Source: Sipunculus nudus (taxonomy: Eukaryota > Annelida > Sipuncula > Golfingiida > Sipunculidae). Taken from it: a stretch of DNA of 64,000 nucleotides. This document shows, piece after piece, positions 36,674-45,008 of the stretch. How positions within the stretch are numbered: the stretch's first letter is position 1; every line of letters starts with the position of its first letter. The stretch lies in NCBI GenBank assembly GCA_026874595.1, contig JAPPUL010000069.1, positions 370,001-434,000 of the forward strand. Direction: 5' to 3'. The notes below the pieces were generated by a model. The model was not told the origin of the DNA. It searched no databases and saw nothing but the letters and a program-made list of their open reading frames with translations. The translations under genes and the position numbers were made by a program.

Positions 36674-37290
36674 TAGACTATATAGAAGGGGAATTAGAAG
36701 TATGTAGAGAATCTTTTGTAATACTAAAGAGCGGGAATATAGGCTATAAGCTAAATATAACAAAGAAGTTAAAAGCAGCACTTCCTAAGCGAGGGGAGAA
36801 GGTTAGAGTATATACGCATTTAATGTATAAGGAGCCGATATTTGAGTTATATGGATTTGTAGATGAGCTTGAGCGGGAGGTCTTTTTGTTGCTTCTAAGC
36901 GTACAAGGAGTAGGAAGCAAGCTTGCACAAAACATACTCCTCCAAATAAAGACAGAAGAGCTAATAGCCTACATAAAAAGCGGATCAGTTAAGGAACTAA
37001 GTAGCATTGTTAGTGGCCTTGGCAAGAAAACTAGTGAGAGGCTAAACCTTGAGCTTAAAAGCAAAGTGGAGAAGCTTTCCCTATATAGTGATAGTGCTTA
37101 TATAGGTTCTGATATATTACAAAATAAAAATCGGCTAGTTATTGAGGCATTAAAGGAACTAGGTTATAGTGAGGCTGAGTCAGGAGCGGCACTTAAGGAA
37201 GTATTATTAGATGTTGGAGTTTCAGGTGAGGATAAAAGGAGTACGGAGGATTTGCTTAAGGAAGTATTAATTTGGTTTAACAAAAGGTAA
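36670..37290 (+). CDS. ruvA: Holliday junction DNA helicase subunit RuvA
   Basis: 206 residues. IDYIEGELEVCRESFVILKS begins the OB-fold domain, HLMYKEPIFELYGF ends it; VQGVGSKLAQNIL and VSGLGKKTSERLNLELKSK are the two helix-hairpin-helix motifs; the C-terminal domain EALKELGYSEAESGAAL binds RuvB. The GTG start overlaps the ruvC stop (GTGA). It holds the junction while RuvB pumps DNA. Confidence 0.95.
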   Translation: MIDYIEGELEVCRESFVILKSGNIGYKLNITKKLKAALPKRGEKVRVYTHLMYKEPIFELYGFVDELEREVFLLLLSVQGVGSKLAQNILLQIKTEELIAYIKSGSVKELSSIVSGLGKKTSERLNLELKSKVEKLSLYSDSAYIGSDILQNKNRLVIEALKELGYSEAESGAALKEVLLDVGVSGEDKRSTEDLLKEVLIWFNKR

Positions 37291-37326
37291 GATTATAGTA
37301 ATAAAGCCGAAGCAATTAGTTACTAT

Positions 37327-37359
37327 TATAAACAATATATAAACAATATATAAATAATA
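37327..37359. repeat. 11-bp tandem repeat, three copies
   Basis: TATAAACAATA is repeated twice exactly and a third time as TATAAATAATA in the 90-bp gap between ruvA and ruvB. It stops 7 bases before AAGGGG, the ribosome-binding site of ruvB. Confidence 0.88.
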
Positions 37360-37380
37360 AAATATTAAGGGGTAAGGTTT

Positions 37381-38403
37381 TTGAAAAAGGAAGAGCGGGT
37401 GGTATCCGGGAGCAAGTTAAGTACTGATTCTAGTACTGATTCTAATAGTACATACCGTCCAAAGACTCTTGAAGAGTTCATCGGACAAGAGGAGATAAAA
37501 GAAAATCTAAAAGTATATATAAAGGCGGCAAAGGCAAGAGGCGATTCCCTTGATCATATACTCTTACATGGTCCGCCAGGACTTGGTAAGACAACGTTTG
37601 CAAATATAATCGCAAATGAACTTGGAGTTGGGTTAAAGATAGTTCAGGCTCCTGTTTTAGAAAAGACGGGTGATATTGCCTCACATTTAAGTAGTCTTGC
37701 TAAAAACGATGTCTTTTTCATAGACGAGATACACCGCTTAAAGCCTGCCGTAGAAGAATTATTATATAGTGCGATGGAAGATTTTAAGCTTGATATAGTA
37801 ATTGGCAAAGGAGCAGGTGCAAGATTTATTACACTTCCTCTACAAAAATTCACACTAATCGGAGCAACAACTAAAACTGGTTTATTAACAAGTCCCTTTT
37901 TGGCACGATTTGGGATAATAGATAGATTGGATTTCTATAATAAAGAAGTGTTGGTGGATATTGTAAAGCGTACAGCTAGTTTTATGAGTCTTGATATAGA
38001 TGATAGTAGTGCTTTTGAGATTGCAAGCAGATCACGTGGAACTCCGCGAGTAGTTAACCGGATAATGAGGAGGGTACGGGATTTTTCTCAAGTTGAGGGA
38101 TCTGGACAAGTAAACTTAGAAATAGTAAATAAGACATTAGAGAGGCTCCAAATAGATGCAGAGGGTCTTGATATGATGGATCGCAGGCTTTTAAAACTAA
38201 TAATTGAGCAATATAATGGCGGGCCGGTTGGTCTTGAGACCCTTGGTGTTTCGCTTGGAGAAACACCTGATACCATAGAGGACGTTTATGAGCCCTACTT
38301 AATTCAAAAAGGCTTTCTTGCAAGAACTCCAAGAGGCAGAACTACTACTAACTATTGTCATAAATACTTCAATAAAGTAATCGAAAATAACAACTTGTTC
38401 TAA
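37381..38403 (+). CDS. ruvB: Holliday junction DNA helicase RuvB
   Basis: 340 residues. TYRPKTLEEFIGQEEIKENL is the RuvB N-terminus; Walker A is LHGPPGLGKTTFA (about 63-75), Walker B VFFIDEIHRL, sensor I LIGATTKTG, arginine finger region SRSRGTPRVVNRI; the winged helix ends with FLARTPRGRTTTNY. It is the hexameric motor of branch migration. The start is TTG, supported by AAGGGG at 37367-37372, 8 bases upstream. The first 20 residues contain an STDSSTDSNST duplication. Last gene of the long + strand run; the next gene is convergent. Confidence 0.97.
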   Translation: MKKEERVVSGSKLSTDSSTDSNSTYRPKTLEEFIGQEEIKENLKVYIKAAKARGDSLDHILLHGPPGLGKTTFANIIANELGVGLKIVQAPVLEKTGDIASHLSSLAKNDVFFIDEIHRLKPAVEELLYSAMEDFKLDIVIGKGAGARFITLPLQKFTLIGATTKTGLLTSPFLARFGIIDRLDFYNKEVLVDIVKRTASFMSLDIDDSSAFEIASRSRGTPRVVNRIMRRVRDFSQVEGSGQVNLEIVNKTLERLQIDAEGLDMMDRRLLKLIIEQYNGGPVGLETLGVSLGETPDTIEDVYEPYLIQKGFLARTPRGRTTTNYCHKYFNKVIENNNLF

Positions 38404-38428
38404 ACAACAATTCTAAACAAAAACTAAA

Positions 38429-38905
38429 CTACTGGCCCTCGCCCATAATCTTAATAATATTAAATTCATTCTCGCTAACCGGCTGTATGGAAAGTCGCTG
38501 CCCAGGCCTTACCAAAAGCATATCAGATAACTTTGCATTTGCCTTTATAGCCTCTAAACTAACAAGACTCTTAAAAGACATAACCCATTTTACATCTACC
38601 ATATACCATCTTGGATTGCTTTTATCCGACTTTTTGTCATAATATCTCTGTCCTTCCAAAAAAGCCGTATCATCTACATATCCCTCTCTAACAACCTCAG
38701 CAACCCCAACAACACCCTTGTCCTTACAGTTTGAATGATAAATAAGCACCATGTCCCCGTTCTTAATCTCATCACGTAAATAGTTCCTAGCTTGATAATT
38801 CCTTATCCCATCCCAACAGGTTGTCTTATCCTTTTCACGCTTCAAATCATCAAATGAATATACTGAGGGTTCTGTCTTAAATAACCAATATCTTTTTAAT
38901 CTCAT
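38429..38905 (-). CDS. EVE-domain protein (THYN1-like)
   Basis: 158 residues. YWLFKTEPSVYSFDDLKREK, TCWDGIRNYQARNYLRD, GDMVLIYHSNCKDKGVVGVAEV and NPRWYMVDVKW are the hallmarks of the EVE fold, a PUA-like domain that binds modified bases in RNA or DNA. Homologues occur widely in bacteria and as human THYN1, with unclear physiological role. It is convergent with ruvB (25-bp gap). The size matches the single-domain family and no motif is missing. Confidence 0.92.
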   Translation of the reverse strand: MRLKRYWLFKTEPSVYSFDDLKREKDKTTCWDGIRNYQARNYLRDEIKNGDMVLIYHSNCKDKGVVGVAEVVREGYVDDTAFLEGQRYYDKKSDKSNPRWYMVDVKWVMSFKSLVSLEAIKANAKLSDMLLVRPGQRLSIQPVSENEFNIIKIMGEGQ

Positions 38906-38991
38906 AATAATTATATCTACTTTAAAATAGTCTATTTAAATATCATTAAACCTTCTTTATCAGTTTTCTTTATGAGTTTTATTTATGAGTT

Positions 38992-39729
38992 TTATTTTTG
39001 TAACTCTAATAGTAATGGAGTTATATCAGACTTTTTGGGGCTTGACATCTTGTTTAATAAATACTTGTTTATCTTCTCCACGTTCGTAACCATTAGCTTT
39101 TCCACTAGCTTTAGTAATTTACTTTTATCACGTGATAGTACTGTTAGCTTTGCAACTGATTTATTTGTAAATTTGTCTGATAAGCTAAGATAGTACTTTT
39201 TTACCTTTGCATCCCGAAGCCCTACTGATGCTCGTTGAATAAAATGCATAAGCCCTCCCTCAAAAAATAACAGTGAGGCAACTTCTACTTCTAAAACAAG
39301 ATCATAACCCGAGCTTATCCCTTTTGGATATTCTTTTACTCCAAAGTATTTTAGATTTTCTTTACTTATATCCTCTCCTATTATTCCAACATCCACAATA
39401 AGCCTTTTTACAATCCCATCTTGTTCCTTATTCAAAGTATTTACAAAAGTCTTTCTATAAGCTTTCTTAAAATTATGTCCTTCTATAGCCGCGTTTACTC
39501 TCTTGCCAAGATCGTCTAATGCTGTGTCGTATGCTTTGTCTACTGTGAGCTTTAATAAAAATAATACTTTATTAGGGCGCTTTAAATAGCTATAATCCTC
39601 AAAGCTTATATACTCTGGTTTTTTACTCTCACAGGATAGGAGAAACGGTAGGAGACATAATACTATTATTATCACATCTTTTATTATAAAACTTTTCTCT
39701 TTGTTCTTAAACTCTATTTTACACTTCAA
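38992..39729 (-). CDS. Predicted lipoprotein, function unknown
   Basis: 245 residues. A basic start (KCKIEFKNKEKSFIIKD) is followed by VIIIVLCLLPFLLSCES, a signal peptide with lipobox LLSC (Cys at about 33). The mature protein has repeated beta/helix patterns (KVLFLLKLTVDKAYDTALDD) and a region GYDLVLEVEVASLLFFEGG, but no domain that I recognise. It lies between the EVE gene and the radical SAM gene on the same strand, with gaps near 90-110 bp. Envelope location is the only inference made. Confidence 0.75.
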   Translation of the reverse strand: MKCKIEFKNKEKSFIIKDVIIIVLCLLPFLLSCESKKPEYISFEDYSYLKRPNKVLFLLKLTVDKAYDTALDDLGKRVNAAIEGHNFKKAYRKTFVNTLNKEQDGIVKRLIVDVGIIGEDISKENLKYFGVKEYPKGISSGYDLVLEVEVASLLFFEGGLMHFIQRASVGLRDAKVKKYYLSLSDKFTNKSVAKLTVLSRDKSKLLKLVEKLMVTNVEKINKYLLNKMSSPKKSDITPLLLELQK

Positions 39730-39837
39730 AGCTATTTGCTACTCTATTAAGATACTGTCCCTTTAAGGATAACTGGTTCATAACTATAACATTTTGACTG
39801 CTAAAAGTCAATCCATTACATCACACACTACTATATT

Positions 39838-40845
39838 TTACATTACTACAGGCACACTCTCCCCACAACCCCTACAACGCCCATCCGCTATCCCCAATTG
39901 CTTTACTCCTTGCATATCTCTTTTTATTAATAAGCATTTACATCTTGAACAATAGGTATCGGAAAACCCTTCTATCATTGCATTACCCACATATACATGA
40001 TTTAACTTCTCTTTTGCCATAGCGTACGCTTCTTTTAATACTTTATACCCTGTTGCTTCTATTTTTAATTTATAATCAGGATGATATGCGCTTAAATGGA
40101 GTGGGATATCTTTATCTACGCTATATATGAAATCTATTAGCTTCCTAATAGCTTCTTTACTATCATTTAATGTCGGTATTAATAGATTTGTAAGTTCAAG
40201 CACCTGTCCCGCCCTCTTCGTATCGCTTATTAACTTTATATTTTCAAGCACAGGTTCTAATAACCCTTTACATACTTTCTTATAATAACTGCTTTCTATC
40301 CCTTTTAAATCTATATTTATACCGTCTATATATGGCAAAAGCTCTTTTAACGGCTCTTTGTTTATTGTCCCATTAGTTATTAGGACTGTTTTATAGCCCA
40401 ATTGCTTTAGCTTTTTGGCACTGTCATATACATATTCATACCACATCAACGGCTCACTGTAGGTATATGCTACTCCAAGGTATTTGTTGTTATTTAAAAT
40501 ATTTACTAGTTCTTCAAGCTCAAGCTCTTTTGTTACATGTTCTTCTTGCGATATGCTCCAGTTTTGGCAAAATGTACAACCTAAATTACAACTGTTGCCG
40601 GCTATCGACAATATCTTAGTGCCTGGATGAAAATGATATAAGGGCTTTTTCTCTATCTGATCTACTTGTAAACTCGTTGTCTTGCCATAGTTTTTTGCAT
40701 AAAATATGCCCCCTACATTCTCTCGTCCCATACAACGGGCTATGACACCTTCTTTTACCCTGCAATTAAATGGGCATAACTCGCACCGTATCCGCCCACC
40801 TTCTTCCTTTTTGTAATATGATGCCTCTTTATATACAATCCTCAT
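39838..40845 (-). CDS. AmmeMemoRadiSam-type radical SAM enzyme
   Basis: 335 residues. The radical SAM motif is CNLGCTFC (Cys86, Cys90, Cys93), with GNS before it. A cysteine-rich head (CELCPFNCRV, later ARCMG) and a zinc-ribbon-like tail (CSRCKC, CRGCG) match the AmmeMemoRadiSam group rather than plain pyruvate-formate-lyase activases. YTYSEPLMWYEYV, LITNGTINKEPL and NIDLKG are barrel motifs. The family is named for co-occurrence with MEMO1 and AMMECR1 domain proteins; neither is in this window. The substrate is not known to me. The neighbouring lipoprotein and epimerase genes give no clue. Confidence 0.88.
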   Translation of the reverse strand: MRIVYKEASYYKKEEGGRIRCELCPFNCRVKEGVIARCMGRENVGGIFYAKNYGKTTSLQVDQIEKKPLYHFHPGTKILSIAGNSCNLGCTFCQNWSISQEEHVTKELELEELVNILNNNKYLGVAYTYSEPLMWYEYVYDSAKKLKQLGYKTVLITNGTINKEPLKELLPYIDGINIDLKGIESSYYKKVCKGLLEPVLENIKLISDTKRAGQVLELTNLLIPTLNDSKEAIRKLIDFIYSVDKDIPLHLSAYHPDYKLKIEATGYKVLKEAYAMAKEKLNHVYVGNAMIEGFSDTYCSRCKCLLIKRDMQGVKQLGIADGRCRGCGESVPVVM

Positions 40846-40901
40846 AAAACTAGCTCCCTCAATTTCTACTTTAATTCAAGCATTATACCATAAAACTATA
40901 G

Positions 40902-41573
40902 CTAAACAAAAGCATCGCTATAAAGACGTTTGCCTCTATGCTTTTCCCAATTAAGCAATATCTCTAATATAACTCCTATTAGCTTCTTGCGGGATACCGG
41001 CGTCCACTTCGATACTTTATCTCCTATATATGGCAGCTTGCTACCTAAGTCGTAAAATCTCTCTAGGTATCTTAAATATCCCAAGTTCTTACCACGAAAA
41101 CTACTTGCATTGTATATTAACGACGGCTTCAATATTACCCATTCAATACCACTACTTTCAAGATATTCTTCTGCTTTTAACTTCCACTTTATATAGCCTT
41201 CGAGAAATGGTGGCGCCCCTGCTGCGCTCATTAATACCATCCTCCTTAAACCTTTGCTTTTACCATAATCTATTAGCTTTTTCGCAAATAAATAATTATA
41301 ATCTATATACCTTTTAGACGCACTCTCTCGCAATATTGACACCAAGTGTATTAAGACATCTTTTTCGCCAACTCCAAAGTCAAACAATAACTCCTCCTCA
41401 CTGCCAAAATCTACCCCTACAAGCTCTACCCTATCTTTATACTCGCTTAGTTTGCTAAATGATTGTTCTCGGACCAGGCAATATATCTTGCCCCTTATCC
41501 TTAAATCTCTTACAAGTTCTCCTACCAATGCCTTCCCTACGTAGCCTGTTGCTCCCGTTAGCCATATATTCAT
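40902..41573 (-). CDS. NAD(P)-binding epimerase/NmrA-like protein
   Basis: 223 residues from the ATG at 41571-41573. MNIWLTGATGYVGKALV is the Rossmann GxxGxxG motif; DVLIHLVSILRESASKRYIDYNY, MVLMSAAGAPP and YIKWKLKAEEYLESSGIEW resemble the NDUFA9/complex I-associated and NmrA atypical short-chain dehydrogenases. The usual YxxxK is seen as YIKWK. Function is not fixed: electron-transport-associated and nucleotide-sugar roles are both possible. The start codon region is triplicated just upstream (17-bp units). Another in-frame ATG at 41582 would add MEE. The final 25 residues are basic, with no membrane helix. Confidence 0.82.
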   Translation of the reverse strand: MNIWLTGATGYVGKALVGELVRDLRIRGKIYCLVREQSFSKLSEYKDRVELVGVDFGSEEELLFDFGVGEKDVLIHLVSILRESASKRYIDYNYLFAKKLIDYGKSKGLRRMVLMSAAGAPPFLEGYIKWKLKAEEYLESSGIEWVILKPSLIYNASSFRGKNLGYLRYLERFYDLGSKLPYIGDKVSKWTPVSRKKLIGVILEILLNWEKHRGKRLYSDAFV

Positions 41574-41614
41574 CTCTTCCATATATTCATCTCTTCCATA
41601 TATTCATCTCTTCC
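41564..41614. repeat. 17-bp tandem repeat carrying the epimerase start codon
   Basis: On the minus strand ATGAATATATGGAAGAG occurs in tandem (starts at 41607 and 41590), followed by the true start ATGAATATATGGCTAAC at 41573. Each upstream copy encodes MNIWKR and a TGA that overlaps the next ATG (ATGA). The gene is thus preceded by two six-codon ORFs linked by overlapping stop-start codons. Confidence 0.93.
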
Positions 41615-41711
41615 ATCTCTTCTTTCTATTCTTTTCTTTGTTCCCATTTATTTTTCTTGTCGGATTGCTATGCCCTTTCCCTCCTGCCTCCCTGCCCATA
41701 GTGCTTAGGCT

Positions 41712-42419
41712 TTATAAGTTGTTAAACGGCAATCTTTTGTTTAATATTTCATGGACTGGCTTATAGCTCTTTCTGTGGATGGATATTGCTCCATACTTAT
41801 TTAGTGCTGCTTTATGTTCTTTTGTCGGATAGCCTTTGTTCCTCTCAAACCCATAGACTGCGTATTCTTTGCTGTAACCCTCCATAAGATTATCTCGTAT
41901 CACTTTTGACACTATTGAAGCCGCTGCTATACAGGCACTTTTACTATCTCCTTTTATTATCGACTCCTTAGGTATATCTACTACCTTTTCTAGCTTAAGT
42001 GCATCTATTAAGAGTAAGTTCGGTTTTAGCCAAAGCTCATTAAGCGCTTTATACATCGCTTCTTTTGTCGCTTTATATATATTTATTTTGTCTATCTTCG
42101 CGGCTTCGATTATTCCTACACCAAAACTTAGCATCCCCTCTGATAACAGTTGTTCATAAATTTTAAGCCGCTTTTTATAACTTATATTCTTTGAGTCGTC
42201 TAGCCCTTCTATCTTTACTCCCATATCCAATATCACTGCACTTGCTACCACCGGACCCGCAAGAGACCCCCGACCCACTTCATCAAGGCCTGCTATATGA
42301 AATTTGCCTACCCCCTCTACCTCTCCACCATCACCTAACCCTTCCTCTCTATCTGAATATAGCATATATTCATTCTGCTTATTTAAATCATGCCTATATA
42401 AGTCTTCAAAAGTCTTCAA
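41712..42419 (-). CDS. rnhB: Ribonuclease HII
   Basis: 235 residues. The catalytic acidic pair is in FHIAGLDEVGRGSLAGPVVA (Asp-Glu), followed by LDDSKNISYKKR, LLIDALKL and KGDSKSACIAAASIVSKVIRD; YGFERNKGYPTKEHKAAL lies near the end. It removes ribonucleotides from DNA-RNA hybrids. About 40 extra residues precede the core, including a Gly/Glu stretch EGLGDGGEVEGVGK. It is the last gene of the ffh-rpsP-khpA-rimM-trmD-rplS block, a conserved place for rnhB. Confidence 0.95.
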   Translation of the reverse strand: MKTFEDLYRHDLNKQNEYMLYSDREEGLGDGGEVEGVGKFHIAGLDEVGRGSLAGPVVASAVILDMGVKIEGLDDSKNISYKKRLKIYEQLLSEGMLSFGVGIIEAAKIDKINIYKATKEAMYKALNELWLKPNLLLIDALKLEKVVDIPKESIIKGDSKSACIAAASIVSKVIRDNLMEGYSKEYAVYGFERNKGYPTKEHKAALNKYGAISIHRKSYKPVHEILNKRLPFNNL

Positions 42420-42473
42420 TGTTTTGTTTTAGTTAGTCTGTTACCATTTATTCTATTAGCTTAATATAATATA

Positions 42474-42974
42474 TTACTTGTCTTTTATATCTTTAGCCTC
42501 CGCTTTAGCCTCCGCTTTGGCCTCCGCTTTAGCCTCTCCTTCCTTATTGCTCTTCTTGCCTTCTAAATTCTTTGATTCTAACACTTTTTGACTTTTTGCC
42601 CTTTCTTCCTTCTTCTCGATATATCTTTTTACTTGTGCTGACTTGCCCTGGCGCCCTCTTAAATAATACAACTTTGCTCGTCGTACTCGCCCTCGTCTTA
42701 ATAATACTATACTTTCTATCTTTGGTGAATGTAACGGGAATACTCGCTCTACTCCCACGTTGAAGGAGGTCTTACGCACTGTTAATGTCTTGCCTATCCC
42801 CATCCCCTTTATTCCTATTACAACTCCCTCAAATATTTGTACCCTCTCGCGTTTGCCCTCCCGTATCTTGAAATGTACCTTAACTGTATCTCCTATACTT
42901 ATATCTGACAGCTTATCTTTCTTTAGGTACTCTTGCTCTACTCCTTTTAGTAGTTCTAATCTGTTTTTTGTCAT
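42474..42974 (-). CDS. rplS: 50S ribosomal protein L19 with repetitive tail
   Basis: 166 residues; the normal core is about 115. [26 protein letters not shown] and [20 protein letters not shown] match L19, and [21 protein letters not shown] ends the core. A 45-residue tail follows, Lys/Glu-rich and finishing with AEAK repeated four times (codon-level 12-bp repeats), probably disordered. L19 sits at the interface of the 30S and 50S subunits. The position after trmD is standard. Whether the tail touches anything on the ribosome is unknown. Confidence 0.96.
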   Translation of the reverse strand: MTKNRLELLKGVEQEYLKKDKLSDISIGDTVKVHFKIREGKRERVQIFEGVVIGIKGMGIGKTLTVRKTSFNVGVERVFPLHSPKIESIVLLRRGRVRRAKLYYLRGRQGKSAQVKRYIEKKEERAKSQKVLESKNLEGKKSNKEGEAKAEAKAEAKAEAKDIKDK

Positions 42975-42990
42975 CTTTTTATTTCCCTCT

Positions 42991-43752
42991 TTATTTACTC
43001 TTCTTGCTTTTTACCTTTTTTTTTACTCTTTCAAAATATGATGTCAGTAGCTCAAGTTCATACAGCGTGAATAGTCGACTTTCTATTAAATCTGGCCTTT
43101 TAGATAATGTATTGTATATTGCACTTTGGTTGCGAGCCCGTTCAATCTCTTTATGGTTCCCTCTTAAATATACTTCCGGTACTTTATAACCTTTATATTC
43201 ACGGGGCTTTGTATAATGTTTACACTCTAGTAAGCCTTCTATATAACTCTCTTCATTAAGTGATGCTTCATTACCCATAAGTAGACCCTTTGCCCGCAAA
43301 AGTACATCTAGTAACACTAAAGCTGCTAGGCTTCCGTTACTTATTACGTATTCTCCTATCGATAGCTTCTTTGAATCCGGATATATCTCGTATATACGCG
43401 CATCGAAACCTTCGTATGTTCCGCATATTAATATCAGCTCTTCTTCTTCTTTAAGTTCTTCTACTTTCTTTTGATTTAATAGCTCTCCTTCCGGTGTTAG
43501 AAATATCTTCGGCTTCTTACCTCCTCTATCTACATCCTTTAAAGCTCTGTCCAGAGGCTCGCACCTAAGCAACATCCCAGGCCCCCCTCCGTATAATGTT
43601 GAGTCTACTTTCTTATGTTTGTCTTTTGTGTATTCTCGCCAGTTTATTACTTTTAGCTTAAACCTCTCTCCCGAAAGACTACTTCCCATTAGCCCTACGT
43701 TCGTATAATTTTCAAATATCTGCGGGTATAAGGTTAGTACTTCTACTTTCAA
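42991..43752 (-). CDS. trmD: tRNA (guanine37-N1)-methyltransferase
   Basis: 253 residues. [20 protein letters not shown] begins the protein; [21 protein letters not shown] and [18 protein letters not shown] form the knotted SAM-binding core; [19 protein letters not shown] is the knot; [17 protein letters not shown] the C-terminal RNA-binding part. It methylates G37 of several tRNAs to prevent frameshifting. The start is TTG (43750-43752), supported by homology. This TTG lies in the first unit of a 19-bp triplicate that also contains the rimM stop. Confidence 0.95.
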   Translation of the reverse strand: MKVEVLTLYPQIFENYTNVGLMGSSLSGERFKLKVINWREYTKDKHKKVDSTLYGGGPGMLLRCEPLDRALKDVDRGGKKPKIFLTPEGELLNQKKVEELKEEEELILICGTYEGFDARIYEIYPDSKKLSIGEYVISNGSLAALVLLDVLLRAKGLLMGNEASLNEESYIEGLLECKHYTKPREYKGYKVPEVYLRGNHKEIERARNQSAIYNTLSKRPDLIESRLFTLYELELLTSYFERVKKKVKSKKSK

Positions 43753-43803
43753 TCACAGCCTTCTATTTCAATCATAGCCTTCTATTTCAATCATAGCCTT
43801 CTA
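43747..43803. repeat. 19-bp tandem repeat joining rimM stop and trmD start
   Basis: TTTCAATCA(T/C)AGCCTTCTA is repeated three times with a 19-bp period. On the minus strand the copy at 43785-43803 contains the last rimM codons and its TGA; the copy at 43747-43765 contains the TTG that starts trmD. The repeat was probably a single junction where rimM stop and trmD start were 1-2 bases apart, then was multiplied, moving the genes 38 bp apart. Confidence 0.95.
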
Positions 43804-44515
43804 TGTCTTTTAAATATACGAGCTTCTTGCTTACTTCTACTCCTTTTATCAACTCCTTCCTAAATGGTAGATACTTTACAGCACATATCCTCCCTCTTTT
43901 CCCTCTCTGCACTACCTCACCTCCAGATACACTCGCTTGTCGTATCTTTAGCAAATCTCCTGCCCCGTAGTTTACCACCTCCTCCACTTCGCCATACTTT
44001 TGCCCATTCTCTAATATGCACTCACTCCCTCGTAAATCTATTTGATAATACTCTCCCGCTTTGCTTTCTAGCTCCGGAAGCTCACTCCTATCTATATATA
44101 GTTCCTTGCCCTTAAAGCCTTCGCCTCTTTTACCTTCTCTTCCATAACTACTTATATCCCCATACACCTTCTTTCCTAAAACTTTTACCCTTATATCTAG
44201 CTCCTCTTTAGTGCCATATCCATCATCTATAAAATAGCGTTTGAACATTTTTATGTCTTCAACATTATCTACGTAAAACTTTAAAACATATGCTCCTACC
44301 TCTTTACCTTCTTTACCTTCTTTTCCTCCCTCTTTACTTCCTCCCTCTTTACTTCCTCCGCCTTTGCCACCCTCTTCTTTGCTATATTTGCCCTCTTTGC
44401 TATATTTGCCCTCTTTGCTATATTTGCCCTCTTTGTTATCCTCTTTATCTCCAAATGCAAAATAGCCTTTTGTACAGCCTATAATCTTTCCTATCACTAT
44501 ATATTCTTTATCCAA
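43787..44515 (-). CDS. rimM: Ribosome maturation factor RimM with a repetitive insert
   Basis: 242 residues; typical RimM is near 170. EYIVIGKIIGCTKGYFAFG corresponds to the family start. Residues about 24-72 are then a low-complexity insert, KEGKYS three times followed by GGSKEG and KEG repeats, encoded by 18-bp tandem DNA units at about 44387-44440. The fold resumes at VGAYVLKFYVDNVEDIKMFK; the PRC-barrel half has RGSECILENGQKYGEVEEVV and ends LVYLKDIEGYD. RimM binds S19 and helps 16S 3'-domain maturation. The insert falls in the first loop of the N-terminal barrel. Call rests on conserved halves and on position between khpA and trmD. Confidence 0.88.
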   Translation of the reverse strand: MDKEYIVIGKIIGCTKGYFAFGDKEDNKEGKYSKEGKYSKEGKYSKEEGGKGGGSKEGGSKEGGKEGKEGKEVGAYVLKFYVDNVEDIKMFKRYFIDDGYGTKEELDIRVKVLGKKVYGDISSYGREGKRGEGFKGKELYIDRSELPELESKAGEYYQIDLRGSECILENGQKYGEVEEVVNYGAGDLLKIRQASVSGGEVVQRGKRGRICAVKYLPFRKELIKGVEVSKKLVYLKDIEGYD

Positions 44516-44616
44516 GAAAGTTTCCTGTCTACATGTTTATTACTCTTAGACAACTTATTATAAGACCATTAATACTTATTATATAAGCTCTTATCATTAC
44601 CACCTTCGCATAGGAA

Positions 44617-44874
44617 CTAATCCAATATCTCAAGTATTACCCGTTTGCCGCATTTAGTCGATGCCGCACTCAGAATCGTTCGTATAGCTTTTGCTATACG
44701 CCCATGTTTGCCTATCACTTTACCTATATCCGCTTCAAGCACCTTAAGTTCTAATATAGTCGACTTTGCTCCCTCCACTACTTTTATCTTTACGTCGTCT
44801 GGATTGTCTACCAACGATTTTATTATATACTCTACCAGGGCTTTCTCATCTATACCTTCTTTTGTCTCTTGCAT
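44617..44874 (-). CDS. khpA: KH-domain RNA-binding protein KhpA
   Basis: 85 residues, a single KH domain. ALVEYIIKSLVDNPDDVKIK is followed by LKVLEADIGKVIGKHGRIAK with the GxxG loop (GKHG), then AIRTILSAASTKCGKRVIL. KhpA pairs with KhpB in other bacteria and influences cell size and RNA levels. Position between rpsP and rimM is conserved. A strong GAGGAGG precedes the ATG on the minus strand. Confidence 0.95.
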   Translation of the reverse strand: MQETKEGIDEKALVEYIIKSLVDNPDDVKIKVVEGAKSTILELKVLEADIGKVIGKHGRIAKAIRTILSAASTKCGKRVILEILD

Positions 44875-44884
44875 TTTCTACCTC

Positions 44885-44916
44885 CTCTTGTGTCCTCGAT
44901 CTCTTGTGTCCTCGAT
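44885..44916. repeat. 16-bp tandem duplication upstream of khpA
   Basis: CTCTTGTGTCCTCGAT occurs twice head to tail between rpsP and khpA, directly upstream of the khpA ribosome-binding site on the minus strand. The 134-bp gap has no other visible element. Confidence 0.93.
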
Positions 44917-45008
44917 CTGCTTCCTACTTCCCTCTTCTTATCTTTTACTGTCTATTTTCTACTTTCATTTCTACTTTCTGCTTGCAGTCTAAAAGACGTG
45001 TCAGCCCT

